This document shows positions 32,255-41,300 of a DNA stretch of 41,916 nucleotides, in pieces. The notes beneath the pieces are model-generated. The model was not told the origin of the DNA. It did no database searches and saw nothing but the letters and a program-made list of their open reading frames with translations. Made by a program: the position numbers and the translations under genes. Source of the stretch: an uncultured Candidatus Saccharibacteria bacterium (lineage in GTDB: Bacteria; Patescibacteriota; Saccharimonadia; Saccharimonadales; Saccharimonadaceae); NCBI GenBank assembly GCA_948435375.1, contig CAOJGQ010000008.1, forward strand, positions 1 to 41,916, given 5' to 3'. Numbering within the stretch: the first letter of the stretch is position 1; each line of letters starts with the position of its first letter.

Positions 32255-32701
32255 ATGAACACGACTCCGAGGATTGGTAATAGTAAGGTTCTCGAGAGTC
32301 GAGAGACCGAGGATGGGACGACGATTCGGCGACGGCGCGTGGGGGCGGATGGTCGGAGGTTTACGACTTATGAGCGGATTGAATTGCCGCAGCTGATTGT
32401 GCAGAAACGAAGTGGGGGCCGAGAGACTTTTGACCATGATAAGTTAGCGACTTCAGTGCGTCGAAGTGTGGGGAAGTTTTTGGGGTCAGATTTGGAAGTT
32501 GAAGAAGTGGTGAACTTGGTGGAGCGTAAATTACGTGAGCTCGAAAGCGAAGTAGTGACTTCGCAAGATGTAGGTGATACGGTTTTGGATGTTTTGGCAG
32601 GGAAAAACGATGTGGCATATGTGCGATTTGCGAGTGTGTATTTGAAATTTAGGACTTTAGGGGATTTTGAGCAAATTTTAAGAGAGAGGAGAAAGCGTTA
32701 A
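32255..32701 (+). CDS. nrdR: NrdR-type repressor lacking the zinc ribbon cysteines
   Basis: 148 aa. NrdR represses ribonucleotide reductase genes in response to ATP/dATP. The linker RETEDGTTIRRRRV, RRFTTYERIELP and the ATP-cone (VQKRSGGRETFDHDKLATSVRRS ... VAYVRFASVYLKF) are canonical. The first 40 residues align with the zinc ribbon but contain no cysteine: the usual CPFC is TTPRIGN and the second CxxC is VGADG. DNA binding by the usual mechanism is therefore doubtful. GGGAG upstream of the ATG; it overlaps the next gene by one base. Confidence 0.9.
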   Translation: MNTTPRIGNSKVLESRETEDGTTIRRRRVGADGRRFTTYERIELPQLIVQKRSGGRETFDHDKLATSVRRSVGKFLGSDLEVEEVVNLVERKLRELESEVVTSQDVGDTVLDVLAGKNDVAYVRFASVYLKFRTLGDFEQILRERRKR

Positions 32702-32964
32702 TGCGGACAGTATGCATTTGGCGACGGGAAAGTGATTATGGTCGCGGAACGGAAGATTGGATTGCCGAGTATGAGCGGCGGACAGGTCGAGAGGTAGAGA
32801 GTTTTGACCCTGATACACCGGAGGGGGAGGACATTTGTCGAGTGTATGATGTAGTAGAATATCCGACGATTATGGTAATGAATGGCGAAGGTACAGTGAT
32901 GGGGAGTTGGCGGGGGAAGAGCTTGCCACTCTTCGATGAAGTGAGCTACTGGGCGTCAAGATAG
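32701..32964 (+). CDS. Thioredoxin-fold-like small protein
   Basis: 87 aa. Looks like a truncated thioredoxin fold: the segment VVEYPTIMVMNGEGTVMGSWRGK has the cis-Pro loop and the final beta hairpin of thioredoxin. The CxxC active site is missing; a single Cys is at residue 5 (TVCIW). Starts with TAATG overlap on nrdR, so it is in the ftsZ-nrdR operon. A redox role is unproven. Confidence 0.75.
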   Translation: MRTVCIWRRESDYGRGTEDWIAEYERRTGREVESFDPDTPEGEDICRVYDVVEYPTIMVMNGEGTVMGSWRGKSLPLFDEVSYWASR

Positions 32965-33042
32965 GTGATGGGGCAGCGGAGATGGTGATAGAGAATTGAT
33001 AGTAAAAGTGCTTAAGGAGTGAGAAAAGCTATCTTTGCATGA

Positions 33043-33070
33043 AAAAGCTGCCTATTTCTAGGCAGCTTTT
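33043..33070. terminator. Bidirectional terminator
   Basis: AAAAGCTGCC/GGCAGCTTTT, a 10-bp perfect stem with a 7-8 nt loop, between the convergent ftsZ operon and the 33153 gene. Confidence 0.9.
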
Positions 33071-33152
33071 GGGAGGTGCGGAAAGGAGAGATGACGGATA
33101 AGGACGGTGGCGAACAGAAAATAAGGGTAATAGCGAGTATGGAACATTTCAG

Positions 33153-34256
33153 CTAATTGAGGGCGAAGGGAAAGACGCCTTTTTTCGGAGTTTTGGGTCC
33201 GAGGATGAACTCGATGAAGCCAAAATGAAGCTCATGGTTCAAACAGAACTGCACTAGGCTGTCAGGTGCGAAAAAGGTAGTGGGATTGATCGGGTGTTTA
33301 CTCGAGGGTAACTTCGCGTAATGCTCTAACTCGGGGTAAAGAAAGTGGTGAGTCTGGGCTAGAAGACGTTCCTTGGCGCAGCCTTTGACTTGGCCGACGA
33401 GCGTAGCGAAAGAAAGTCCATCGTTGTTCTTGTCGGTAGGAGTCTGCTGAAAGCTGATGTGGTGACCAAAATAGGCGAGATTAAGATGGAAACTCTGGCT
33501 TTTAAAGTTGCCAACGATTTCGCCATCGAGCTTGGTGATGACCGGCACAATTTCATGGCAGAATTCGATAGACCTGGGGTGAGCTGTGGAATCAAGCAGC
33601 GCAAGAAGTTCTTTCGGGTCGATAGGGTCTTTCACTTCAAAAACCAGCTGATGCTGGTCATCATGGCTGATAAGAAAGCCAGTGTGGCGATCAGCTGGCG
33701 GTGTGAAACAGGGAATACTCCAGTTGTTGGAAAACCAATGAGAGATGATTCCCTGAAAGTCGAGGTTGGGATCGCCGGGGATGTAAAACATCTGAAATTC
33801 GTCGTCAGCATCGGGCTTATAGCAAACAACTTCACTCTTCGGCAGATCCTGGAGCTCGGGAACGCGGTAAGTATAAAAATCCTGGTAATCGACAGAGAGC
33901 AGACGAGCCGTGATAACGAATTGCTTACGATGTTTAGCGACATAGATGTTGCTAATAGCCTGGATGTCTTTCACGATGGCTTTACATTTGACGGCGGAAC
34001 TGAATTTGTATTCAGTCAGATTATCAAAGCGCGTGATAAACAAGCATAGTTGCAGATTTAGACGTGAGCCGATGTATTTGACATTGAGCGGTCCTTGGAC
34101 CCGATAGTATGCCTCGAAAAAAGGTGCTTGCCAAGGTTCGCGATCGTCTTTTTGGGCCTTGAGCCAACGTTCGAAATGGGTTTTGTCAAGCTGATTGGTG
34201 TCGCCGGTCTGAATGGTTTTACTGTTCTGTTTTGCTGAATATTTGGATATAGTCAT
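33153..34256 (-). CDS. Unknown protein, 367 aa
   Basis: No domain recognised. Mixed alpha/beta sequence with many aromatic and His residues; no membrane segment or signal. Possibly two similar halves, each with strand patterns (LQLCLFITRFDNL and HLNLAYFGHHISF), but this is weak. GGAG precedes the ATG. The promoter (TTGACA, 17 nt, TACACT with TGTGC before it) is the mirror image of the helicase promoter; a leader of about 95 nt follows. The divergent arrangement suggests it may be co-regulated with the DEAH helicase. Confidence 0.7.
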   Translation of the reverse strand: MTISKYSAKQNSKTIQTGDTNQLDKTHFERWLKAQKDDREPWQAPFFEAYYRVQGPLNVKYIGSRLNLQLCLFITRFDNLTEYKFSSAVKCKAIVKDIQAISNIYVAKHRKQFVITARLLSVDYQDFYTYRVPELQDLPKSEVVCYKPDADDEFQMFYIPGDPNLDFQGIISHWFSNNWSIPCFTPPADRHTGFLISHDDQHQLVFEVKDPIDPKELLALLDSTAHPRSIEFCHEIVPVITKLDGEIVGNFKSQSFHLNLAYFGHHISFQQTPTDKNNDGLSFATLVGQVKGCAKERLLAQTHHFLYPELEHYAKLPSSKHPINPTTFFAPDSLVQFCLNHELHFGFIEFILGPKTPKKGVFPFALN

Positions 34257-34352
34257 ATTTTTCTCCTTTCTGATTGTTAAGTAACAAGCATTACCTCTGT
34301 AAAGGTGATTTTAGGGTATACTCAAAAACGGCACGTGGTGTCGTTAATATTA

Positions 34353-34418
34353 AGTGTAGCACAGATTTTAGCTTTTGTCAATAGGTAGATTGACAATTTT
34401 GGAAAAGTGTGCTACAAT
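34353..34418. promoter_or_regulatory. Mirror-image divergent promoters
   Basis: Minus strand: -35 TTGACA (plus 34376-34381), 17 nt, -10 TACACT (34353-34358). Plus strand: TTGACA 34390-34395, 17 nt, TACAAT 34413-34418. The two -35 boxes are separated by only eight bases, so the polymerase sites must compete or be regulated together. Confidence 0.85.
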
Positions 34419-34424
34419 GAAGGA

Positions 34425-34733
34425 AGAGGTAGCTATTTTTAGCGGTGTGGAGCGAGACTTGCGAAACTGAGAGCTAAGACCCGAAGATTGAGGCCTGAAG
34501 CTTAGGGCTCGTGAAGCGTAGTTAAAAACCTCGATTTGAGAATTTAGTCGGACTAAATTAACCTATTTAAATAAATAGGTTAACATCGGTTTACTGAATT
34601 CTGGTTATTTAAAAAGTTAGTTGCGAAAATGCTTGTTGCGAAAATGCTTCAGTGACTTAAGATTCGAGAGATTTGGAGGCTGAGGACTCGTAAAAATGGA
34701 GATTGAAGAGTAGAGGCAGAAAGGGGGATTTCT
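34425..34733 (+). promoter_or_regulatory. Structured leader of the DEAH helicase (about 310 nt)
   Basis: No coding frame. Contains a GAG-AGCTAAG/CTTAG-GGCTC stem around 34468-34511, two adjacent perfect 9-bp hairpins (AATTTAGT/ACTAAATT at 34541-34559 and AACCTATTT/AAATAGGTT at 34561-34582), and two direct repeats TTGCGAAAATGCTT around 34622-34650. AAAGGGGG precedes the ATG. Confidence 0.6.
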
Positions 34734-37112
34734 ATGAGTAAGAAGAAGCAGTATAAACCATATCCGTATCAGGAGGAATGTCTACAGAAAATCGTGGAGA
34801 CGATGGAGGCGGGTGAATCGCGGGCGCTGGTCGTTATGGCGAGTGGGCTCGGGAAGACGCTGACGGCGGCTTTTGCGGTGGAGCGATTTTTCGCTGGGCA
34901 GAAATTTGGACGGGTGTTGATTTTGTGCCATTCGGAAGAAATTTTAGATCAGACGAAGAAAAAGTTTAAGATTTATTTCGGCGAGGAAAAGAGTTATGGT
35001 ATGTTTACGGGCAGTCATAAAGCGTCGGACGAGGTGAGATTCTTGTTTGCGACTTTTCAGACCATGAAAAAGCATCGGAAGGAGTTTGCGAAAGATGAGT
35101 TTGATTACGTGATCGTTGACGAGGCGCATCATTCGTATGCGACGACTTATTTTCCGACGATTCGGTATTTCAAGCCGAAGTTCCTGCTTGGGCTGACGGC
35201 GACGCCAGATCGGCTGGACGGGCAGGACATCACGGAGATTTATGGCGAGTCAGTGTATGAACTGGACTTCGTGGAGGCGAATGATCGAGAGTTGATGACA
35301 AAATGTGAATATCGGATGCTCCTAGATGATTTGGCGAGGGAAGAACTGGAAGTGTACACGGAAAGTGAGGAAAAGCTGTCGATAAAGCAGCTCAATCGGA
35401 CGCTGTTCGCGCCGAAACGCGACGAGGAAATCGTGCGGATTATGCGGCAAGAAATGGCGAATGTAGATGATCCAAAAATGATAGTGTTTTGTCGGACAAT
35501 TCCGCATGCGCAAAAGATCGCGAAACTGTTGGGCGATGATACAGCATTGGTGCATAACGGTCAGGGTAAAACTGCGAATGATTTGGCGCTGGATGCGTTT
35601 CGGGATGGAAAAATCCGGATAATTGTGTCAGTGCAGATGCTGAACGAGGGGATTGATGTGCCAGATGCGAATATGGTAGTTTTTCTGAGAAACACAGTGT
35701 CGCCGACGATTTTTTATCAGCAGCTGGGGCGGGGAACGCGCTTGGCGAAAGATAAGGAAAAGACGGTGGTGCTGGATTTCGTGGCGAATTGTGAAAGGAT
35801 CAAGATGATTCTGCAGCTGCAGAAGGAAATCGAAGATTTTCGGACGCATAAGCCACAGGACGAACCGATGACTACGAAACTCGGCGATGAGAAGCCAAAT
35901 TTCACGCTCGATATCGCGACGCCCGAATTTGAAACCAAAATGGTGGATATTGTGGAGTTGATTGAGAGGGCGAGTAAGGGCAGAGAGTGGACGAAGGAAG
36001 AGATAATCGTTGCGTTGCAGAGGCTGGCGAAGGAGTTGGGAAGGACGCCGACTATAGCTGACCTTACGGGTCGGGATGATATGCCGAGTGATACTACTGT
36101 TGTGAGACGTTTTGGAAGTTTTTCTAATGCCTTAATTCGGGCTGGATTAATTGTGAACCGGTGGGCGAAACTATCGAAAGAGGAAGCCATTCGTATCATA
36201 ATGGCTAAGTCGGTAGATGGAAATATGCCGCCAAGGAGCGTTTTTGTTGAAGATCCAACGACGCCGTTGCCTTTTACAATTATGCAAGCGCTGGGTGGGG
36301 AAACTTGGGCTGATTGTGCTGAAATACTCGGTTTAAGGGCATACGATTTTAGCAGATTGAATGAAAGCCAGCGAGAAGAAAAGAACTTACATTGCCTAAA
36401 AGCTTATTATAACGAAAGTTTGGCGGCAGGGCGTTGGTTGACTGCTGTAGAAGTAGATGCTAATCCGAGATTAAAGAGCTTCAGTTTTTATCAGCGTTAT
36501 TTCGGAAAAATCCGTAATGTACGAGCTAAAGCGTTGGAGCTGTTTTGTACTTCAGAGGAAGAGAAGGCGATTTTAACGCAAAATGGAAAATTTGCTGGTC
36601 TCTGTCGGCCTAGTGAATCTCTTGCGAAGACTGATGATCAATACATAATTGATGGGCTAATTCGCTTAGTTAAGGAGCTGAGGCGTAAACCTACGGTGGC
36701 GGATGTAGACGCGTGTGATTATTTGCCTGCTTATGCATGCCTGAGAGAGAGGATGGGTGGTTTGGCTAAGATTGATGAAAAGTGCCGATTTGATGAGATT
36801 TTGGAGTCGATAGGTGTTAAAGTTGAGCTTAGGGGTCGTAAAACATATAAGAAGGCTGTGTTTATTCGGCTTCCTGATGGCTCCTTTGAATTGAAAGAAG
36901 ACCGAAAAGTGACTATGCAGAATTTCGTGCGAAGAGCTGGACGTAGGATATGCAGCTATGATTTGGGTCAAAAGAATGGGCTGCCTGGATATACGGTATT
37001 TCGCGTTCGTGGTTTGTCTATGGATGACGTGAATCGGATGATTGGTACAGATGAAATCCTGGCGGAACTCGCAGCGGAACAAGAACAAAAGCAAGAACAA
37101 AAAAGCAACTAA
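34734..37112 (+). CDS. DEAH-box helicase with C-terminal HNH_repeat array
   Basis: 792 aa superfamily 2 helicase of the type III restriction/UvrB-like group. Walker A MASGLGKT at residues 35-42; DEAH at 129-132; TATPDR; motif VI QQLGRGTR near 332-340. From about residue 420 the protein switches to repeats: TKEEIIVALQRLAKELGR..FGSFSNALIRAGL is a classic HNH_repeat (homing-endonuclease-associated, DNA-binding), followed by at least three diverged units (about 485-530, 555-605, 640-690). The C-terminus ends in Glu/Gln/Lys repeats. No nuclease domain is visible. Candidate roles: antiphage defence or DNA repair; neither is shown. Strong promoter and long leader as in the other orphan genes. Confidence 0.88.
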   Translation: MSKKKQYKPYPYQEECLQKIVETMEAGESRALVVMASGLGKTLTAAFAVERFFAGQKFGRVLILCHSEEILDQTKKKFKIYFGEEKSYGMFTGSHKASDEVRFLFATFQTMKKHRKEFAKDEFDYVIVDEAHHSYATTYFPTIRYFKPKFLLGLTATPDRLDGQDITEIYGESVYELDFVEANDRELMTKCEYRMLLDDLAREELEVYTESEEKLSIKQLNRTLFAPKRDEEIVRIMRQEMANVDDPKMIVFCRTIPHAQKIAKLLGDDTALVHNGQGKTANDLALDAFRDGKIRIIVSVQMLNEGIDVPDANMVVFLRNTVSPTIFYQQLGRGTRLAKDKEKTVVLDFVANCERIKMILQLQKEIEDFRTHKPQDEPMTTKLGDEKPNFTLDIATPEFETKMVDIVELIERASKGREWTKEEIIVALQRLAKELGRTPTIADLTGRDDMPSDTTVVRRFGSFSNALIRAGLIVNRWAKLSKEEAIRIIMAKSVDGNMPPRSVFVEDPTTPLPFTIMQALGGETWADCAEILGLRAYDFSRLNESQREEKNLHCLKAYYNESLAAGRWLTAVEVDANPRLKSFSFYQRYFGKIRNVRAKALELFCTSEEEKAILTQNGKFAGLCRPSESLAKTDDQYIIDGLIRLVKELRRKPTVADVDACDYLPAYACLRERMGGLAKIDEKCRFDEILESIGVKVELRGRKTYKKAVFIRLPDGSFELKEDRKVTMQNFVRRAGRRICSYDLGQKNGLPGYTVFRVRGLSMDDVNRMIGTDEILAELAAEQEQKQEQKSN

Positions 37113-37119
37113 CTAACAG

Positions 37120-37156
37120 AAAATTTCCCTCGCGTCGGAAGATGCGGGGGATTTTC
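37120..37156 (+). terminator. Terminator after the helicase gene
   Basis: AAATTTCCCTCGC pairs with GCGGGGGATTTT. Confidence 0.75.
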
Positions 37157-37158
37157 TA

Positions 37159-37187
37159 TTGACTTTTTTGGAGATTTGTGATAGGAT
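37159..37187 (+). promoter_or_regulatory. Promoter of the 37328 gene
   Basis: TTGACT 37159-37164, a 17-nt spacer, TAGGAT 37182-37187 (weak -10). The leader contains GGTCTGCGAAAA (about 37238), also present in the leader of the 2025 gene (about 1997). Confidence 0.65.
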
Positions 37188-37327
37188 AGAGGTAGGAGGA
37201 CGCGAGTTCTCTGGTTGTTGATGCGAAGAAAACCAAAAACGGTCTGCGAAAAATGCAAAACACGAAACGTGAAGGACAAAATGAAGTCAAAAGCAGAACG
37301 TAAAAAGTAAAGCAAGGGGGTAAAACA

Positions 37328-38275
37328 ATGGACTTTAAGAACAAGATTGATGATCTGCGAGTGTCGACGAGCAATTGGCTGTTTGAGGTGAGCGAGAGAT
37401 TTCATCAAAAACAGTATTATGCGCCAGATTTTCGTAAGGCGGAGCAGTCGCTCGAGTACTTGACATGGCTAGCGAGGTTCGCACAAACGATGCATATACC
37501 GGAGGGGAAATTGCGGGAGAAGGCGCTGGTGGACAATAGTTGGATCCAGGAGCTGATCGAAAATACGCAATTTGTGGAACTGTCGGATAGGCAGCGCAAG
37601 GCAAATGAGAAGAAGATCGAAAAACTGGGGTTGCTGCGTCCGATGGAAAAATATTTGCAAAGCCTAAACTTGGCGGATGATCTGATACTGGTGGTCGGGT
37701 TGCTGGAAGAAATACAGGCGCTGGAAAATGCTTGGTGTTGCAAGCGGGTGCGCTGTGAATTTGCGCCAGAGAACAAGGAGCATAATCGACTGGCACGGGC
37801 AATTCAATGCACGGGGGATTGTTTGGAACTGAGGGCGTTCAAGACGATACGGGCAGAATATCGAGATATGATAGACAAAATCGAGTTAACGTATTCTGCT
37901 ACGAGGCGAGAACTGGACGAGATTCGGGAGCAAATGTATAATTTAGCCTTTGAAGATCTAAAGGAAGAGTCTGAATCAACTCGAGAGGTGACGCGAAGCA
38001 TAATGGGATGGTATCTTGCAACACTGAATAATGGTCTGAGCGGATTGCCGTTTTATGCACCAGAAAAGTTTGAACAGACAGTCATCAATCAGCGTAGGTT
38101 GTTAGCGCCGGTACACCGTGCAGACCGAGATGCCTTTTTTGCAGATATTATGCAGACTTATTATCTGAATTCGAGTCAAATTGCGGAGTATCTGAAAGAC
38201 TTCGCGAAGATTGAGGAGACATATCAGTGGAGTTTGAGAGCATTAAAGGATAAATTTGGGCCCACTTTTCGATAG
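37328..38275 (+). CDS. Unknown alpha-helical protein, 315 aa
   Basis: Almost wholly helical and charged, with a possible coiled-coil segment around residues 175-220 (YSATRRELDEIREQMYNLAFEDLKEE). Cysteines cluster near 137-160 (WCCKRVRCEF, CTGDCLE), a potential metal or disulfide site. No family recognised, no membrane segment. GGGGG precedes the ATG. Its last codons and stop lie inside the terminator stem at 38260-38279. Confidence 0.72.
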   Translation: MDFKNKIDDLRVSTSNWLFEVSERFHQKQYYAPDFRKAEQSLEYLTWLARFAQTMHIPEGKLREKALVDNSWIQELIENTQFVELSDRQRKANEKKIEKLGLLRPMEKYLQSLNLADDLILVVGLLEEIQALENAWCCKRVRCEFAPENKEHNRLARAIQCTGDCLELRAFKTIRAEYRDMIDKIELTYSATRRELDEIREQMYNLAFEDLKEESESTREVTRSIMGWYLATLNNGLSGLPFYAPEKFEQTVINQRRLLAPVHRADRDAFFADIMQTYYLNSSQIAEYLKDFAKIEETYQWSLRALKDKFGPTFR

Positions 38276-38279
38276 TGGG
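38260..38279 (+). terminator. Terminator overlapping the stop codon
   Basis: CCCACT/AGTGGG stem spans the stop of the 37328 gene; ileS -10 follows within 15 bases. Confidence 0.7.
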
Positions 38280-38306
38280 TCTATTTTATGCTATAATATG
38301 TCGTAT

Positions 38307-41300
38307 ATGAAATATAAAGCAGGTGAGAGGCGGCGGGCGGCGGAATATGAGAAGGCGCTGGTCGAGTGGTGGAAGAAAAATAAGACGTTTGAGAAATCGG
38401 TGGAACAGAGGCCGATTGATAATTCGTATGTGTTTTATGACGGACCGCCGTTTATTACGGGGATGCCGCACCACGGGACGCTGCTTTCGAGTATCGTGAA
38501 GGACGCGGTGCCGCGGTTTTGGACGATGCGGGGGAAGCGGGTGGAACGACGTTGGGGCTGGGATTGTCATGGGCTGCCGGCGGAGAATTTTGTGGAGAAA
38601 CAGCTGGGGATTACTGATCGGCGCGAGATTGGGACGAAATGGTCGCTGGAAGATTATATCTTGAAGGCGCGGGAGTCGATGGTGGCGAATTCGGAGACTT
38701 GGGAGGGGACGATTGATCGGATTGGGCGCTGGGTGGATTTCAAAGGGGCGTACCGGACGATGAATAAGGATTTCATGGAATCGGTGTGGTGGGCGTTTAA
38801 GAAGCTTTATGAAGCTGGGAAGATTTATGAGGGACGGAAAGTTCTCATGTACGACACGAAGTTTGCGACGCCGGTGTCGAAGTCGGAAGTGACGATGGAT
38901 AATGATGCGTATCAGACGGTAACAGATCCGAGTGCGTATGTGAAGTTTGAACTGTTTGATGATCCCGAGGGACCGACTTATTTCTTAGCTTGGACGACGA
39001 CGCCATGGACTTTGCCGGCGAATATGGCGCTGGCGGTGAATTCAGAGATGGAATATGCGACAGTGCTACTGAAAGATACGGATGAAAAGTTGATCCTGGC
39101 AAAAAGTCGGCTTGAAGCGGTGATGAAGGGGGTGGAGTACGAAATCCTGAGCGAATGCAAAGGGGAGAGCTTGGTAGGGTTGGAATATTGTGGGCTGATG
39201 GGAGAAGCCTTAGTGAACGTCGGTGAACAGGTTAAGGGTAGAGGAAAGGTTTTGGCTGGGGATTTCGTCTCGGACGAAGATGGTACGGGAATTGTGCATA
39301 TTGCGCCGGCGTATGGTGAGGATGACTATCGGATTTGTCAAGAGAGCGGGGTGGGGTTTGTGGATGTTTTGGATGAATATGGATATTACCTACCAGAGGC
39401 GGCGGAGAAGTTGCACGAGATAGGGGTGAGAGATACGGACGAGCGGGGAATTGAGATTTGGGCGGGGAATAAGTTTATCGCGAAATGTCTCGAGGAAAAG
39501 GGAATCGTCTGGAAGATTGAGTATATCAAGCACGAATATCCGTTCAATCCGCGTTCGAAACAGAGGATTATGTATCGGGCGTTTCCGAGTTGGTTTTTCG
39601 ATGTGCAAGGTCAGAAGGAGTTGATGCTGGCGCAGAATGAGAATATTAATTGGTTCCCGGGGTATCTGAAAGAGGGGCGGTTCAAGAAAAATATTGAGCA
39701 GGCGCCGGATTGGAACCTTTCGCGCGATCGGTTCTGGGCGACGGCGATGCCGGTGTGGAAGGGAGATAAGGGAACTGTGAAGGTAGTGGGGAGTTATGCC
39801 GAGTTGAAGGAACTCTCTGGGGTGGAGCTAGAGGATTATCATCGGCCATGGGTAGATGAGATTGAGTTTGATTTACCGGTACAAAGTGCTGGGAAACGGA
39901 CTGATTTGAAGGTGGATGAGAACTCGAAAATTTTGTTTGTTTGCAATACAAATATTGGACGTTCGCAAATGGCAAAAGCGATATATAATAAGTTGATTGG
40001 CGGGAAGAATGCGGAAAGTGCTGGGGTTGATGTAAATTCGCAAGAGGGTGCGACGGTTGCATTGAGAGATCAGAAGTTGGCTGAGAAAATGGGGGTAAAA
40101 GATTATCAGTCAACAGCCCGAAAAGTGATGCTTGATAAGTATGATATTGATATCTCGGATGAACCACGCATGCAGATGGTGCCTGAAATATTAGGGAAGT
40201 ATGACTTAGTGGTTAATATTGCTGAAAAACAACAAACCCCGGACTGGTTGCGTGGTGAAAACGTGATTTGGTGGAATATTAGCGACGCAGGTTTGATAAA
40301 AGATCGAGGCGATAGGCTAAAGGCTTCATGGGGGACGGTGACTGAGGTTGAAAAGCGGGTGCAAGATTTGGTAAATGGAAAAGTAATTGATGATGGAATC
40401 GATAATCCTGTGGAAATGGAGCATTTCAAGCGGATTGAGAAAGTTTTGGATTGTTGGTTCGAGAGCGGAAGTATGCCGTTTGCGCAGTTACATTATCCAT
40501 TTGAGAATAAGGAAAAGTTTGAGCGGAATTATCCGGCGGATTTTATCGTGGAATATGTGGGGCAGGTGCGGGCGTGGTTTTACTATGTACATACAGTGAA
40601 TACGGCGCTGGCGGAGATTGGGGCGTTCGGGGATGATGTTGATAAAAATGATAGTGTGTGCTACAATGAAAGCATAAGCTCTGAGAAGGGTGCTATCTGT
40701 AGTGGGAGAAAACAGCTAAATGCCTTTAAGAACGTGATTACGACGGGGACGTTGGCGGGGAATGATGGGCGAAAAATGAGCAAGTCGCTGGGGAATTATA
40801 CCGATCCGAATGAGTTGATGGATAAGTTTTCGGCGGATGCGTTACGGTTTCTATTATTGAGCAGCCCGGTGCTTTCGGGGGAAGATTTTGCGTTGACGGA
40901 TAAAGATGTTTCGGATGTGAACCGGAAGTTGGCGATGATTTGGAATGTGTATGATTTCTTTACTACTTATGCGGAGGTGGATGGGTGGGAATTTGTGCCA
41001 GGGACTTGCTGTTTGCAACCAGATGAGGTGGAGAATCCGTTGGATAAGTGGATTGTGAGCCGTCTACATGAGTTAAGGGATGAAATAACGACGGGAATGG
41101 AGGAATATAATATTCCGAAGGCGCTTTCTGGGATATTGCCGTTCGTGGATGATTTGTCGAATTGGTTCGTGAGGCGTTCGCGGCGGCGGTTCTGGAAGAG
41201 TGAAGATGACGGTGATAAGGCAGAGGCATATCGGACCTTGCATTATGTTTTGGTGAAGTTGGCGATGCTTTTAGCGCCGTTTACACCGTTCCTTGCGGAA

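Noticed and set aside
39930-40382. Frame-shifted junction or assembly error creating the ileS insertion
   Set aside because: The frame is open on both sides, flanking IleRS motifs continue, and the inserted part has its own coherent fold-like motif; an assembly error cannot be fully excluded without reads.
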